Source: JABDJZ01 sp047619685 (GTDB taxonomy: Bacteria > Bacteroidota > Rhodothermia > Rhodothermales > UBA10348). Taken from it: 64,000 bases of DNA. The stretch is from positions 1 to 64,000 of the forward strand of contig JBLHLC010000007.1 in the NCBI GenBank assembly GCA_047619685.1, read 5' to 3'. A program made the position numbers and the translations under genes. Shown here in pieces: positions 9,101 to 17,584 of the stretch. Position 1 is the first letter of the stretch. Each line of letters begins with the position of its first letter. The notes beneath the pieces were generated by a model, which worked only from the letters and a program-made list of their open reading frames with translations, ran no database searches and had not been told where the DNA came from.

Positions 9101-9310
9101 ATGCTGAAAATCGACAGGACCGCCGTCCGAGTGGTGTCTTTCTCCGAGCAGGAGCGAGAGGCCGATTACTGGCGAACACGCCCGCCGGCCGAGAGGCTTG
9201 CCGCACTGGAAGCAATCAGAGCAGATCATCACGGCTGGAACCAAGAGAGCCCGCAACATGAATCTCGCCCCAGACTTCAAAGAGTTTGTCGCGTCATTAC
9301 ACGCCAATAA
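9101..9310 (+). CDS. Small conserved partner of nucleotidyltransferase
   Basis: 69 residues: KIDRTAVRVVSF, then EADYWRTRPPAERLAALEAIR, ending RLQRVCRVITRQ. The pattern (basic start, YWxSRxPEERLxALExxR, final RLQRVxRV) matches small hypothetical proteins that I recall being coded just upstream of AbiEii-like nucleotidyltransferases in many bacteria. The last 53 bases overlap the start of the nucleotidyltransferase in another frame. It may be the antitoxin or cognate partner, but that is inference. In the second copy (32499) only the overlapped end survives. Confidence 0.6.
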   Translation: MLKIDRTAVRVVSFSEQEREADYWRTRPPAERLAALEAIRADHHGWNQESPQHESRPRLQRVCRVITRQ

Positions 9311-9698
9311 GGTCCGGTTTCTCATTGTTGGGGGATACGCGGTCGCCTTTCACGGACATCCCCGCTACACCAAGGATCTCGATGTCTGGATTGAGATCTC
9401 GTCTGAGAACGCCGCCGGGCTTGTGCAGGCCCTGATTGACTTTGGCTTTGCCGAGGTGGGACTTGGCGTCGCAGACTTCATGACTCCCAAACGCGTCATC
9501 CAGCTTGGCAGGCCGCCCTTGCGCATTGATCTTCTGACGTCAATTAGCGGGGTGGACTTTGCGGAATGCTTCGAGACCAAAGAGACTCTGCTGCTGGACG
9601 GATTGGAGGTCCCATTCATCGGACTTGAGGCTCTGAGAAGAAACAAGCGCGCGACCGGTCGAAGTCAGGACATCGCTGACCTGGACCATCTGAGATAG
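9258..9698 (+). CDS. AbiEii-like / DUF6036-type nucleotidyltransferase, copy 1
   Basis: 146 residues from the ATG at 9258. The nucleotidyltransferase core is visible: LIVGGYAVAFHGHPRYTKDLDVWIEI has the GG turn and paired acidic residues (DLD) that would bind metal and nucleotide. A third conserved stretch, LRIDLLTSI, follows, then EVPFIGLEALRRNKRATGRSQDIADLDHL. Such proteins are often annotated as toxin-like nucleotidyltransferases. The start overlaps the small gene at 9101. A second copy (32499-32939, same length) lies 23 kb away in the same orientation. A convergent gene overlaps the 3' end by 34 bases. Confidence 0.85.
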   Translation: MNLAPDFKEFVASLHANKVRFLIVGGYAVAFHGHPRYTKDLDVWIEISSENAAGLVQALIDFGFAEVGLGVADFMTPKRVIQLGRPPLRIDLLTSISGVDFAECFETKETLLLDGLEVPFIGLEALRRNKRATGRSQDIADLDHLR

Positions 9699-10276
9699 GT
9701 GCGGGCAGCGGTCCGGAGCTCGTCAGTACATGGTATTCCCATTCGCCGAATGCTCCGGGATCTGCTGCATGGAATCCCAGTGCTCCACGATTTTTCCTTT
9801 GGGATCGTGTAGAAGGCAATCGCGTTGCGTTTGTTGGCCTCGAGGTCGAAGGAGGGGTTCTCGCCAGGAGATAGATACTCATACCTGAAACGGGATTCAT
9901 CCAGATTGGCAGCTTGTCGAAGCAAGGATTCCAGGTCATCCCACCGTGCTTCTTCAAACCGCCGGATATCGAGGTGGCGCATGAGTTTCCGCTTTCCCGA
10001 CAACACTGAGCGCGGATCATCCAGCACCGACCCGCGACCAGATCGCACACGGACGATCCCGTTCCGAATGTCTACAAAGCAGATCCCTCCCGTGACCGTG
10101 CCGCCTTTCGTTGGATCAAAAACCGTGAGCCCTCTGGGTCTGATTCGCTCGGTTGCCCATGGCTTGATGCCCAACGCGAGACTTCGCACTTCCATCAGTA
10201 TGTCGACCAGTTCCTGAGGGAAGAAGCGAAACGCCGTTTCCGTAGCTCTGAGAGATTCCAGGAAAGATCCGGTCAT
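9665..10276 (-). CDS. DUF1801-like protein
   Basis: 203 residues from ATG. The core (about 1-130) has FPQELVDILMEVRSLAL, KPWATERIRPRGLTVF, GGICFVDIRNGIVRVRSG and FEEARWDDLESLLRQAA, consistent with DUF1801/YdhG-type small alpha-beta proteins of unknown function. The last 40 residues look unlike the family and run 34 bases into the convergent nucleotidyltransferase gene, so the original 3' end may have been replaced. Role unknown. Confidence 0.55.
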   Translation of the reverse strand: MTGSFLESLRATETAFRFFPQELVDILMEVRSLALGIKPWATERIRPRGLTVFDPTKGGTVTGGICFVDIRNGIVRVRSGRGSVLDDPRSVLSGKRKLMRHLDIRRFEEARWDDLESLLRQAANLDESRFRYEYLSPGENPSFDLEANKRNAIAFYTIPKEKSWSTGIPCSRSRSIRRMGIPCTDELRTAARTYLRWSRSAMS

Positions 10277-10460
10277 GATTCGTTATCGGGCGGTGCGGAG
10301 GGCCGGGGCTGTGCAGTATCGTGCCTTTCGTCCCTGGGCACAATCACTCGCTACCATTTCAGATCCAACTCGGAGCATCCTTCTGTTTTCCCTCATCTCG
10401 CTCGGAGCCTTGGGCTGTGTTCGGACCAACTACATTTCCATCTCCCCAGAGTCCTATGCG
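10275..10460 (+). pseudogene. Lipoprotein N-terminal fragment fused to ALDH remnant
   Basis: The plus strand encodes a hydrophobic stretch ending in a lipobox-like LGALGC (SILLFSLISLGALGC), then VRTNYISISPESYA, the start of a small lipoprotein. The natural start codon is not evident; the only ATG lies at 10275 after 30 unlikely residues. At about 10460 sequence switches to an aldehyde dehydrogenase in another frame. Only the signal peptide and about 15 mature residues remain. Confidence 0.5.
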
Positions 10461-10846
10461 GAGGCAAACGGATTTCTGACACCTGCTACGCTTGCACCAT
10501 GCTGTGGGACCCTCGCGCCGATGCCAAAGTGTCTACCAGGGAAGTGTTCGGTCCGGTGGTGTGCGTGTACCCCTACTCCGATATGGACGAAGCGATTGCC
10601 CGCGCGAACGCCCTCGCGGTTTCCTTCCAGGCCGCGGTGTTCACCGAAGATCTGGACACCATGCTCCGCTGCTACAAACGGCTGAACGGATCCGCGGTCA
10701 TGGTCAACGACCACACGGCGTTCCGGGTCGACTGGATGCCATTTGCCGGGCTGAAGGAATCCGGCCACGGCGTTGGCGGCATCCCGCACACCATGCACGA
10801 GATGCAGGTGGACAAGCTATTGATGATCAAATCCGATCAGCTCTGA
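10461..10846 (+). pseudogene. Aldehyde dehydrogenase, C-terminal fragment
   Basis: From about 10466 the frame reads RISDTCYACTML, DAKVSTREVFGPVVCVYPY, then SFQAAVFTEDLDTML, GSAVMVNDH, VDWMPFAGLKESGHG and the usual C-terminus. This is the last quarter of an NAD(P)-dependent aldehyde dehydrogenase (family length about 480). The Rossmann region and the catalytic Cys and Glu are missing. It is joined to a lipoprotein fragment and has no start of its own apart from internal ATGs. Confidence 0.8.
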
Positions 10847-10957
10847 ACCGGCATGCGCCCATGAGCTCTTCGACCTAACGGTACCGGAGACTTTCCTGCA
10901 TATCCCTCAAGTCGCTGTGCTCTTGACGGACTGGGTGTTGATGGCGGTCAGCCTCGG

Positions 10958-11436
10958 TCAGCCCAAGGTCTCCTGGATCTTCGCCAGGTGATGGTAGCTG
11001 TGGCGCAGGGCGTGGTCCTCGATGAAAAACTGAGCGGTCAGGGGCGCGTCCGCGTAGAGAGAAATCGTAGCTGCAGAGTCCAATTCTGCATCTGACATGG
11101 CGCGAATAGCTTCCGCGGCTTCTTCAGAGTTCTTCCGCAACGTCGCCAGTGCCACCTCTTTGGAAACAGACGCATTCTCGCTCGAGTGGTCGGCGTTCAT
11201 AGCGTGAACGACCGGCCAGGTGACACCTTCGATCGGGTTACCGGCCGCAAGTGCGCCTGCCAACTGAATCTCTAGCGGATATAACGCTGCGACGGATGCA
11301 CCACCACGCCGACGGAGCGTCCATCTCCCACAACGGGCGTCTGCCATTGCCTGTCGTCAAGTTCGGCCGCGAATTCGACCAGAGCCTCGGCGCCCTGCAA
11401 CAGGCGAGTGGCCAGGGCCTGGGAGCGTACGGGCAT
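10958..11436 (-). pseudogene. DinB-family protein with 1-base frameshift
   Basis: An ATG at 11436 opens MPVRSQALATRLLQGAE ... DDRQWQTPV ... SVGVVVH and then breaks. Losing one base in a His codon at about 11300 shifts the frame. Restoring it gives HHVAALYPLEIQLA and continues to EDHALRHSYHHLAKIQETL. The metal-binding histidines of the DinB four-helix bundle (first helix HH, last helix HxxxHL) are all still present. Total length would be about 160 residues, normal for DinB-like enzymes. Apart from this one frameshift the gene looks intact, so the loss is recent or could be a sequencing error. Confidence 0.72.
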
Positions 11437-11854
11437 GTCATTCCTCATTGATTGATCAGCAAGTCTACCACTCCGGGGCAGCTGTCAGCAAATTGGACTT
11501 CAAAGGCCACGCGAGGAGTCGCTGATCTGCGGGGGTGTTTTACGCGTACTGACAAGGCGCTGTCGGAGGGCGGGTGAACGGTCCGCGGCCCCAATTGAAG
11601 AGCGCGTGGTTTGGTTTGTCCGCCAATAATGTCGCGGCATTCAAGAAACGGAGGTCGATGTACCCTTCCAGTAGCGGCGCAGTCGGGGCATATCGAGTCG
11701 GGTCGCTTCGGTTTAAACCAGCGGAGGGTGGTGTCTGATGACGCCGGGGGCTGTGATATAACAAGGGATCACTAAATTGATGGGGAATAGCAACTGGGGC
11801 CTGGATGGCGGAGGATTTTATCCCTTCGCTACCCCGCAGGCTGCAACACCTAGC
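11437..11854. other. Gene-poor stretch
   Basis: About 420 bases between the DinB remnant and the ion channel fragment. Short open frames exist on both strands (a 56-residue plus-strand frame from about 11572 and a longer minus-strand frame). Neither matches a family I recognise, and no repeat or hairpin of note is visible. Confidence 0.4.
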
Positions 11855-12211
11855 ATGAAGGACCAACTCAAGATAATTCTGGAGGACACCACAACCCGAG
11901 GTGGGCGCGCCTTTGACCTAGCAATTCAGGGACTGATCGTCTTCTCGCTGGTCAGTCTCACGGTCGAGACCCTCCCCGACCTTCCCACAAGCACCTTCAA
12001 GTTCTTCCAGGTGTCGGAGTTGATAGTGGTCGCGGTGTTCAGTGCAGAGTATCTATTGCGATTGTGGGTGGCCGATCGGCCGCTAAAGTTTGCCTTCTCG
12101 ACCTGGGGCCTGATATCCGAGAGCAGAAGGCCGAATTCGCCGTGCCCGCCGGCCTACTCGCTTCGGCTCTCACCCGGAAGGCCGACCGCCATTCCCCCTA
12201 GAGACAAATGA
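11855..12211 (+). pseudogene. Voltage-gated ion channel, N-terminal fragment
   Basis: From ATG 11855: KIILEDTTTRGGRAFDLAIQ, a hydrophobic S1 (LIVFSLVSLTV), then ELIVVAVFSAEYLLRLW, the S2 of six-helix Kv-type channels, and FAFSTWGLI, the start of S3. Intact relatives continue with a charged S4, pore and filter; here the frame turns into unrelated residues ending at 12211. The pore is missing, so no channel can form. Its stop overlaps the asparaginase start by 4 bases (ATGA), probably by chance after the fusion. Confidence 0.7.
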
Positions 12212-13278
12212 CAGCAGCAAACCTTGGATTCCGATTTCGCAAAAACATCGGGCTGGCGACGGTTCTGTTGTTTCCCGCTCTCATCGTTGTCGGAGCTGGA
12301 AAGGTCTGCGCCGCTCAAACAATCGGACAACCTCATGTTGTCATCCTGACCACGGGAGGAACGATTGCGGGATCAAGCCAGGGACTTCTTTCAGGACAAG
12401 AAGTCATCCTTGCAGTTCCGTCCCTTGAAGATCTAGCATCGTTTTCTGTGGAAGAGGTGTTTCGGATCGGCTCATCCCAGATGACACCCGAGCATTGGAA
12501 GCAGCTCGGCAACAAAATTAACAAGCTTCTAGATGACCGAGCCGACATCACTGGTGTTGTTGTGACACACGGCACGGACACCATGGAGGAGACTGGATAC
12601 TACTTAAACCTGGTAGTTGACGACGAGAGACCCGTCGTTTTGGTAGGTTCGATGCGCTCCTCAAATGCCGTATCCGCAGATGGGCCAGCCAATCTTCTGA
12701 ATGCTGTGCGCGTCGCGATAGATCCTGATGCGAGAGGTCGTGGTGTTATGATCGTTCTCAATGATGAAATACACTCTGCACGAGCCGTCTTTAAATCAGA
12801 CAACCAGAGAGTACAAGCCTTCAGCTCGGGACAACTTGGTCTCCTTGGCAACACTGATTACGACACAGTCATCTTCTACCGGTACCCTTCACATAGACAC
12901 ACCGTCACCTCACTATTCAGCGGGCAGAAAGAGGATGATTTGCCGGTGGTGCCCATTATTGCGGACTTCGCCGGATACGACGGCTCAACCATCCAGGAAT
13001 GGATTGATAGAGGAGCTATGGGAATTGTCCTTCAGTCGTTTGCTGGTGGACGCATGAGCCGGGGCGCGCGCGATGCTGTGGAATCCGCAGTCCTGGCAGG
13101 CATCCCGGTCGTTATTGCATCTCGGGTTTCGGGTGGGCGAATCCCCGGAACGGCTGGGGTCGAAGGGGCCATTCTCGCGACCTCTGTCTCGGCCCAAAAG
13201 GCTCGTGTTCTCCTGATATTGGCACTAGGCGACAATCTGGCTCAGAGTGAATTACAGAGTGCTTTCGACCAGCACTAG
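12208..13278 (+). CDS. Type II (exported) L-asparaginase
   Basis: 356 residues. An N-terminal membrane-like signal (GLATVLLFPALIVVGAG ... CAAQ) predicts periplasmic location. The two active-site signatures are intact: ILTTGGTIAGSS with the nucleophile Thr, and VVVTHGTDTMEET with the second catalytic Thr-Asp pair. MRSSNAVSADGPANLLNAV and LQSFAGGRMSRG are also typical. It hydrolyses L-asparagine to aspartate and ammonia. Codon use looks more AT-rich than its neighbours, which hints at a different origin. The gene stands alone between a broken channel gene and a convergent kinase gene. Confidence 0.92.
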   Translation: MTAANLGFRFRKNIGLATVLLFPALIVVGAGKVCAAQTIGQPHVVILTTGGTIAGSSQGLLSGQEVILAVPSLEDLASFSVEEVFRIGSSQMTPEHWKQLGNKINKLLDDRADITGVVVTHGTDTMEETGYYLNLVVDDERPVVLVGSMRSSNAVSADGPANLLNAVRVAIDPDARGRGVMIVLNDEIHSARAVFKSDNQRVQAFSSGQLGLLGNTDYDTVIFYRYPSHRHTVTSLFSGQKEDDLPVVPIIADFAGYDGSTIQEWIDRGAMGIVLQSFAGGRMSRGARDAVESAVLAGIPVVIASRVSGGRIPGTAGVEGAILATSVSAQKARVLLILALGDNLAQSELQSAFDQH

Positions 13279-13372
13279 CATCCGGCTGGTGTCTTCCGCT
13301 TTGTAGACGCCTGCGCGGAGAGGGCGCAATGGGCACTTCCAGGCGCGCCTGCTGTCCGCAACGCGAGGCAGG

Positions 13373-16069
13373 CTAATTGTTGCCGATGAGAGCCGGTACA
13401 TTCACTACGAGTTTGATACTCGTAATCTCGGGAAAGGGCAGGGGTGTGCGCAGAAGAAGGACACGGCCGTCGGCGCTCGATACGTCAAAGGAATAACCAC
13501 CCGGATTTTCAAAGGGCTCCGTAAAGAGCGTGTCCACGACACCAAATGTTGGTCGCTCTCCGTTTAACGATGCGTCGATTCTATAGAGGTTATCTCCGTT
13601 TCTGAAGTAGAGATACTCGTCATTTGCTCCCCAGACCGGTTCCTCTCCACCACCGGTTTCAACCTTCCATTCACCCCCATCCGGCGGGAATGGCTGAACA
13701 AAGATCTCGTAGTCGCCCGTTTTGTTCGTTGTGAACGCAACGTGAGTGCCGGAATGTGACATCCTGCTTAGCGGGGTCGGAAAATAATAAGGGAATGCAT
13801 TCGTTTCCTGCGCCTCGAGATCGAAGTATCCCGCTTTCTGGACCCCATCGTGATACAGCCCCCCCAAATAAATATCGTTGGGACTGACCCAGTCTACTGT
13901 TGCCAGGGCCGCGTTCACGACCTGCGCGGTTGCGCCCGTGCCCACGTCCGCAACCATTGCGACGCTGGGCTCATCCAGCGTCCTCGAGGTGAAATAGAGT
14001 TTGGACCCGTCCCGAGACCACGTCGGAAGATCCGGATTGCCGGACGTGGCAATATTGGTCCTTGATCCCCCACGCAGAAGATCGAAGATCCACAGTTCAG
14101 AGCCAGACACGCCATATACGACGGCAGCGAGGGATTGCCCGTCCGGTGACAGCTTGAAGGTGCCGAAGGTCTCGACTCCGAGTCCGAGCGACTCTGTGTT
14201 TCCGTCGTCTGTCAACCAGACAAACTCGCGGTAGTCTCCATTTGGGCCCTCTACGTAAACCACGCGCCCGAACTCGTCTGCATCAAAATAAGGGATGTCT
14301 CGCGTGTACACTTGCGATGAAATGGTCGCCGTTGGGCCCGAGCGGATGTTCTCAATTCCTGTCGATTGGATGACAGACAACCCTGATCCTTCAGCGAAGA
14401 CCAGGTAATCTTTGGTGGAGAACATGCGCTCTGTTATCCCGCGGTCGATGCGTTCAACTGTGGCAGCATTGACGTCAAGAATAAACGTTCCAGGAGTATG
14501 CGGGAATCCTGTCAGCAGGACCGTGTTATCGGAGAGCCGCGTCCGGGGGGAGACAGATCTGGTAAACGGGCCGCCGTCGAGGGTCGGATTTACTGCTGAC
14601 CTCGATCCAGCGATAACATCAAGCACTTCCAGGTCTTCGCTCTCGTTGTTGGCCGTCAGTATTCGGTTTTCATCGAACCATACGATCCCACTCGGGAGAG
14701 AAACCGAAGCTATTTCTCTAGATGCTCCCCCGATTGTGCTCACAACATGGAGCCGGTTGTTGGCAAAATACGCGATATTCGAGCCATCAGGCGAAAACTC
14801 CACACCGTACGCACCTTCCGTTCCGGCAAATCGCTCGAACTGTGCCCTATCCATTCGGCGGACGTAAATGGAGGTCGTTTCACGATAGGATCCAACTATC
14901 GCAACCACATTTCCATTGGGCGAAATGGCGACTGGAGAGCGCGATAAATCAAGGGGGGCCGACTTTCCCGGTTCAAGGACCACCCCCGCAGGTAGTTCAA
15001 GGCTGGCAAATATCGCCCGGTTTTCCGAGGACCCAGTCTGCTTGAAGAATGCCCACAATAACCCTGCGAGCAGCAGCGCCAAGATGCCGGCGACGGAGCG
15101 CCATAAAGTAGGACGTGAAGGAGTTTCGTCCGCCGACGGAGCCTTAATGCCGCTCTGAGCACTCGGTCCCGTACGCGAAGGTGAGACGACCTGACTCATC
15201 CTTCCGGTTTCACCCGTCGACGTGTGATCGAGTGCGCGTTCGACCGATTTCAGGTCGGAAATGAGGTCGGCAGCGGACTGATAGCGATACTCCCGATCCT
15301 TTTCGAGCGCTTTGACTACGACGCGTTCCATTTCCATCGGAACGCCGCTGCGAATGGCAGTGAGCGGCTCAGCGTTTGTATTCAAGATTGAGTAGACAAC
15401 CGCCTGCTCGTAGTCGCCAGCAAAGGGCGCCCGTCCGGCTATCATTTCGTAAAGGACGGTGCCGAGCGAGTAAATGTCGCTTCGCCCGTCAACTTCCTCC
15501 CCACGCGCCTGCTCCGGACTCATGTAGGCTACGGTGCCTACCGTCGACCCCATCTTGGTCAGCTTGGTCGAAGCCGCTGTCTGCGCCAGTCCGAAGTCCA
15601 GCACCTTGGCGACTCCCTTCGCCGTCAGCATAACGTTCGCCGACTTGATGTCTCGGTGAACAATGTCCTTCTCATGCGCAGCTTCCAGGGCGCTTGCGAT
15701 CTCGCTGGCAATACGTACGGCTTCCTCCAGCTTCAGCGGCCCCGCCTTGATGCGCTCTTGCAGCGTCTCTCCATCGATGAACTCCATCGCGATGAAGGGG
15801 CTCGCCTGGGTCCCGTGGGGGGCGTCTGAAGGCGCGGCTTCGTCTATTTCAAAGACGCTTGCGATGTGCGGGTGTTGGAGCTGGGCGGCGGCCTTCGCCT
15901 CGCGGTAGAACCGTGTGCGGTCATCTTCGGAAGCCAGTGCGGAGGAAGGAAGCACTTTGATAGCCACCGTGCGGTCAAGCTTGGTGTCCTCAGCCTTGTA
16001 GACGATCCCCATGCCGCCCCGGCCTAGCTCGGAGAGAATCTTGTAGTGGGAGAGGCTCTGGCCGATCAA
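13373..16069 (-). CDS. Transmembrane Ser/Thr protein kinase with PD40 beta-propeller
   Basis: 898 residues from the TTG at 16069 (family members usually begin here, just before IGQSLSHYKIL); a TTG at 16123 would add 18 unlikely residues. The kinase domain (about 1-275) has the glycine loop GRGGMG, VAIKVL lysine, HRDIKSANV catalytic loop, DFGLA, and SPEQARGE. A linker, a membrane helix (SVAGILALLLAGLLWAF) and a periplasmic TolB/PD40-type propeller with repeats such as FSPDGSNIAYF and WSRDGSKLYFTS follow. Such proteins are common in Rhodothermales and Acidobacteria; they presumably sense an envelope ligand and phosphorylate cytoplasmic targets, but partners are unknown. Confidence 0.93.
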   Translation of the reverse strand: MIGQSLSHYKILSELGRGGMGIVYKAEDTKLDRTVAIKVLPSSALASEDDRTRFYREAKAAAQLQHPHIASVFEIDEAAPSDAPHGTQASPFIAMEFIDGETLQERIKAGPLKLEEAVRIASEIASALEAAHEKDIVHRDIKSANVMLTAKGVAKVLDFGLAQTAASTKLTKMGSTVGTVAYMSPEQARGEEVDGRSDIYSLGTVLYEMIAGRAPFAGDYEQAVVYSILNTNAEPLTAIRSGVPMEMERVVVKALEKDREYRYQSAADLISDLKSVERALDHTSTGETGRMSQVVSPSRTGPSAQSGIKAPSADETPSRPTLWRSVAGILALLLAGLLWAFFKQTGSSENRAIFASLELPAGVVLEPGKSAPLDLSRSPVAISPNGNVVAIVGSYRETTSIYVRRMDRAQFERFAGTEGAYGVEFSPDGSNIAYFANNRLHVVSTIGGASREIASVSLPSGIVWFDENRILTANNESEDLEVLDVIAGSRSAVNPTLDGGPFTRSVSPRTRLSDNTVLLTGFPHTPGTFILDVNAATVERIDRGITERMFSTKDYLVFAEGSGLSVIQSTGIENIRSGPTATISSQVYTRDIPYFDADEFGRVVYVEGPNGDYREFVWLTDDGNTESLGLGVETFGTFKLSPDGQSLAAVVYGVSGSELWIFDLLRGGSRTNIATSGNPDLPTWSRDGSKLYFTSRTLDEPSVAMVADVGTGATAQVVNAALATVDWVSPNDIYLGGLYHDGVQKAGYFDLEAQETNAFPYYFPTPLSRMSHSGTHVAFTTNKTGDYEIFVQPFPPDGGEWKVETGGGEEPVWGANDEYLYFRNGDNLYRIDASLNGERPTFGVVDTLFTEPFENPGGYSFDVSSADGRVLLLRTPLPFPEITSIKLVVNVPALIGNN

Positions 16070-16241
16070 TATTCCGAAGGGTGGGTTGGCTGCAAAGAAA
16101 CAGCCTGCGCCGGGACGGTGCAATGGGTGCTATGATTGGGCTCGTCTCGTTTGCTGAGTAGCGGGTTGGACGGGCCAGAGCAGTTGGCAAGCTGGTCCCC
16201 TCTCTGCGGCTGGCTTGCTAGCGTTTTCGGTCACTTCACCT

Positions 16242-16328
16242 CTAGCCGGGTCGGGGGGCCGCCGGATGCCTGAAGTACAGGTCCAGCGCCAGGATCAACT
16301 GGTCACGGGACCAGGGTGGGTTTCGCAC
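16242..16328 (-). pseudogene. HNH-endonuclease N-terminal scrap
   Basis: A 28-residue frame from GTG 16328 reads RNPPWSRDQLILALDLYFRH before a stop. That wording (W-x-R-D/E-x-LILALDLY) is the conserved start of a family of HNH endonucleases. No HNH motif follows. The rest of the roughly 300 bases between the kinase gene and the tRNA fragment shows nothing recognisable. Confidence 0.4.
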
Positions 16329-16436
16329 GGCGGATCATGCCAGACGGGGAGAATCCGTTCCCGAAGGGGTTCCCGAAGTTTGGTCCAGAAGTACTCTGAT
16401 CTACCCTGACATACATCCCTGAAACGCCCCTAGGGC

Positions 16437-16940
16437 CTATATCAGGCTAGATTCGCCATCATCGTCGCTCATTCGTAATGAGCAGGTCAGCGGTTCGAGT
16501 CCGCTCATTGGCTCCAAGCGCCCCAACGACTTAAACGGTTGTTGGGGCGTTTTGCGTTTTGGTGGTTCGGCCTTTACGCGAACGCCCTCATACTCCTGCT
16601 CTTCGCAGATCGTGTCTGCCTCTATTTCCACTCCGTCGTCTTCGACTTCAGTCGCCGCGATCTCACGGATTGCCTGCTCCACCTCAGGTATGCTGTTGGC
16701 AGGGCCGAAGCCGAGGAGGTCGAGGTCACGCGTCATTCGGTGGAGGTTGCCTTCCCAAAGCACGAAGAGCATGGCACCTTTCACTACGAAATGTTCGCGG
16801 TGCGGCGATCGACAGAGTCGGTAGAGGAAGCGCTCCAGTACGTATCGCGTGAGAAGGGTCTGGAAGTCCCCACCTTCTGCCCGCGCTCTGTTTAGGAGTC
16901 GCTGGTGTACTGATGCCGCCTTGTTGGACAACGAACTCAC
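16437..16940 (-). CDS. AbiEii-type toxin, C-terminally truncated
   Basis: From GTG 16940 about 120 residues match AbiEii nucleotidyltransferases: VHQRLLNRARAEGGDF, VLERFLYRLCRSP, FVVKGAMLF and the MTRDLDLLGFG metal/nucleotide box, then ATEVEDDGVEIEAD and YEGVRVK. After about 16570 the frame reads backwards through a terminator and a tRNA-Thr 3' end (SGLEPLTCSL is translated tRNA), so the natural C-terminal half is lost. It overlaps the AbiEi gene by 4 bases (GTGA), the normal antitoxin-toxin layout. In type IV systems AbiEii transfers nucleotides to tRNA acceptor ends or similar; this truncated version is probably inactive. Confidence 0.75.
   Translation of the reverse strand: MSSLSNKAASVHQRLLNRARAEGGDFQTLLTRYVLERFLYRLCRSPHREHFVVKGAMLFVLWEGNLHRMTRDLDLLGFGPANSIPEVEQAIREIAATEVEDDGVEIEADTICEEQEYEGVRVKAEPPKRKTPQQPFKSLGRLEPMSGLEPLTCSLRMSDDDGESSLI
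16467..16516 (+). tRNA. 3' fragment of tRNA-Thr(CGT), not a complete gene
   Basis: A perfect anticodon arm (GCTCA, loop TTCGTAA, TGAGC; anticodon CGT), a variable loop, a perfect T arm (AGCGG, TTCGAGT, CCGCT) and the 3' acceptor strand ending in CCA are present. The 5' acceptor strand and D arm are absent: the preceding 26 bases do not pair. A rho-independent terminator follows at once. A second, more decayed 3' end lies at 20971-21005. This pattern is usual where elements have integrated into a tRNA 3' end. Confidence 0.7.
16519..16553 (+). terminator. Rho-independent terminator of the tRNA remnant
   Basis: CGCCCCAAC (16519-16527) and GTTGGGGCG (16541-16549) form a 9-bp GC-rich stem, followed by TTTT. 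It lies 3 bases after the tRNA CCA. It also lies inside the 3' part of the opposing AbiEii reading frame. Confidence 0.75.
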
Positions 16941-17533
16941 GCGAGAGCTTCAAAGTATGGGCGCATCACTTTGGAGACCCGGCAGAGCTTTGCGCTGCGC
17001 CAAAGGAGGTCAGCGTCGAAGCGGCTGCTTTGCCGATAATCGCGCAGCGCCTCGATGGCGATGTCGAGGCCGACCCGGCTCCGGTACTTGAAGCAGTCGG
17101 CTACTGTCTTTGCTGGGCCGAAGACCTTCACAGGGACCCCTTCGACTTTATGCGTTTCGACGCCCTCGGTGAATGCCGCGCCCGACATGTAGACGATTTG
17201 GAGCGAGTGGGTCTCCGGCTCGGGTCGTCGCGCCTTCTGCTCAATAGCTAGCCAGAAGTCAAAAGGGTCCTGCGTTGTGAGGTCGTGGAAGCGGAGGGCT
17301 GAAAGAAGGCAAACGACTCCGTGAGGGACGCGGCGGGCAACCTCAGCCAGCGTGTGGTGCTCGGTCACTTCCGCATCCGCAAGCCGGTAGAGGCCCCGTC
17401 CAACGCGGATGAGCACGCCCTGGCGATGGAGACGGCTGAGCGTCTGACGGGGGATGCCGACAGGGGCGAGATCCTTTGCTCGGAGCACGCCGTGCTCGCG
17501 TGCTAGGGCGATGAGTCGGTCGGCATGGTTCAC
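16937..17533 (-). CDS. abiEi: AbiEi-type antitoxin
   Basis: 198 residues. The N-terminal winged helix (RLIALAREHGVLRAKDL, GIPRQTLSRLHRQGVLIRVGRGLYRL) is the AbiEi HTH domain. The C-terminal domain has GVVCLLSALRFHDLT, TLxIVYMSGAAFTEGVE and GPAKTVADCFKYRSRVGLDIAIEALRDY, typical of AbiEi. It precedes the toxin with a 4-base overlap. AbiEi proteins repress their own operon through inverted repeats; one candidate lies upstream (17585-17602). Since the toxin is truncated, this antitoxin may persist as an orphan repressor. Confidence 0.88.
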   Translation of the reverse strand: MNHADRLIALAREHGVLRAKDLAPVGIPRQTLSRLHRQGVLIRVGRGLYRLADAEVTEHHTLAEVARRVPHGVVCLLSALRFHDLTTQDPFDFWLAIEQKARRPEPETHSLQIVYMSGAAFTEGVETHKVEGVPVKVFGPAKTVADCFKYRSRVGLDIAIEALRDYRQSSRFDADLLWRSAKLCRVSKVMRPYFEALA

Positions 17534-17584
17534 GAAACGTCAGTAGATGATAATAAGTACCGACGAATGGTAACCGCCCTCCTA

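Noticed and set aside
11540..11866. A 108-codon minus-strand frame upstream of the ion channel fragment
   Set aside because: Rich in Pro, Arg and Leu without any motif, and it overlaps the start of the recognisable channel sequence; not enough support for a gene.
16441..16516. Complete functional tRNA-Thr
   Set aside because: The 26 bases before the anticodon arm do not form a D arm, and the 5' acceptor strand cannot pair with CATTGGC.
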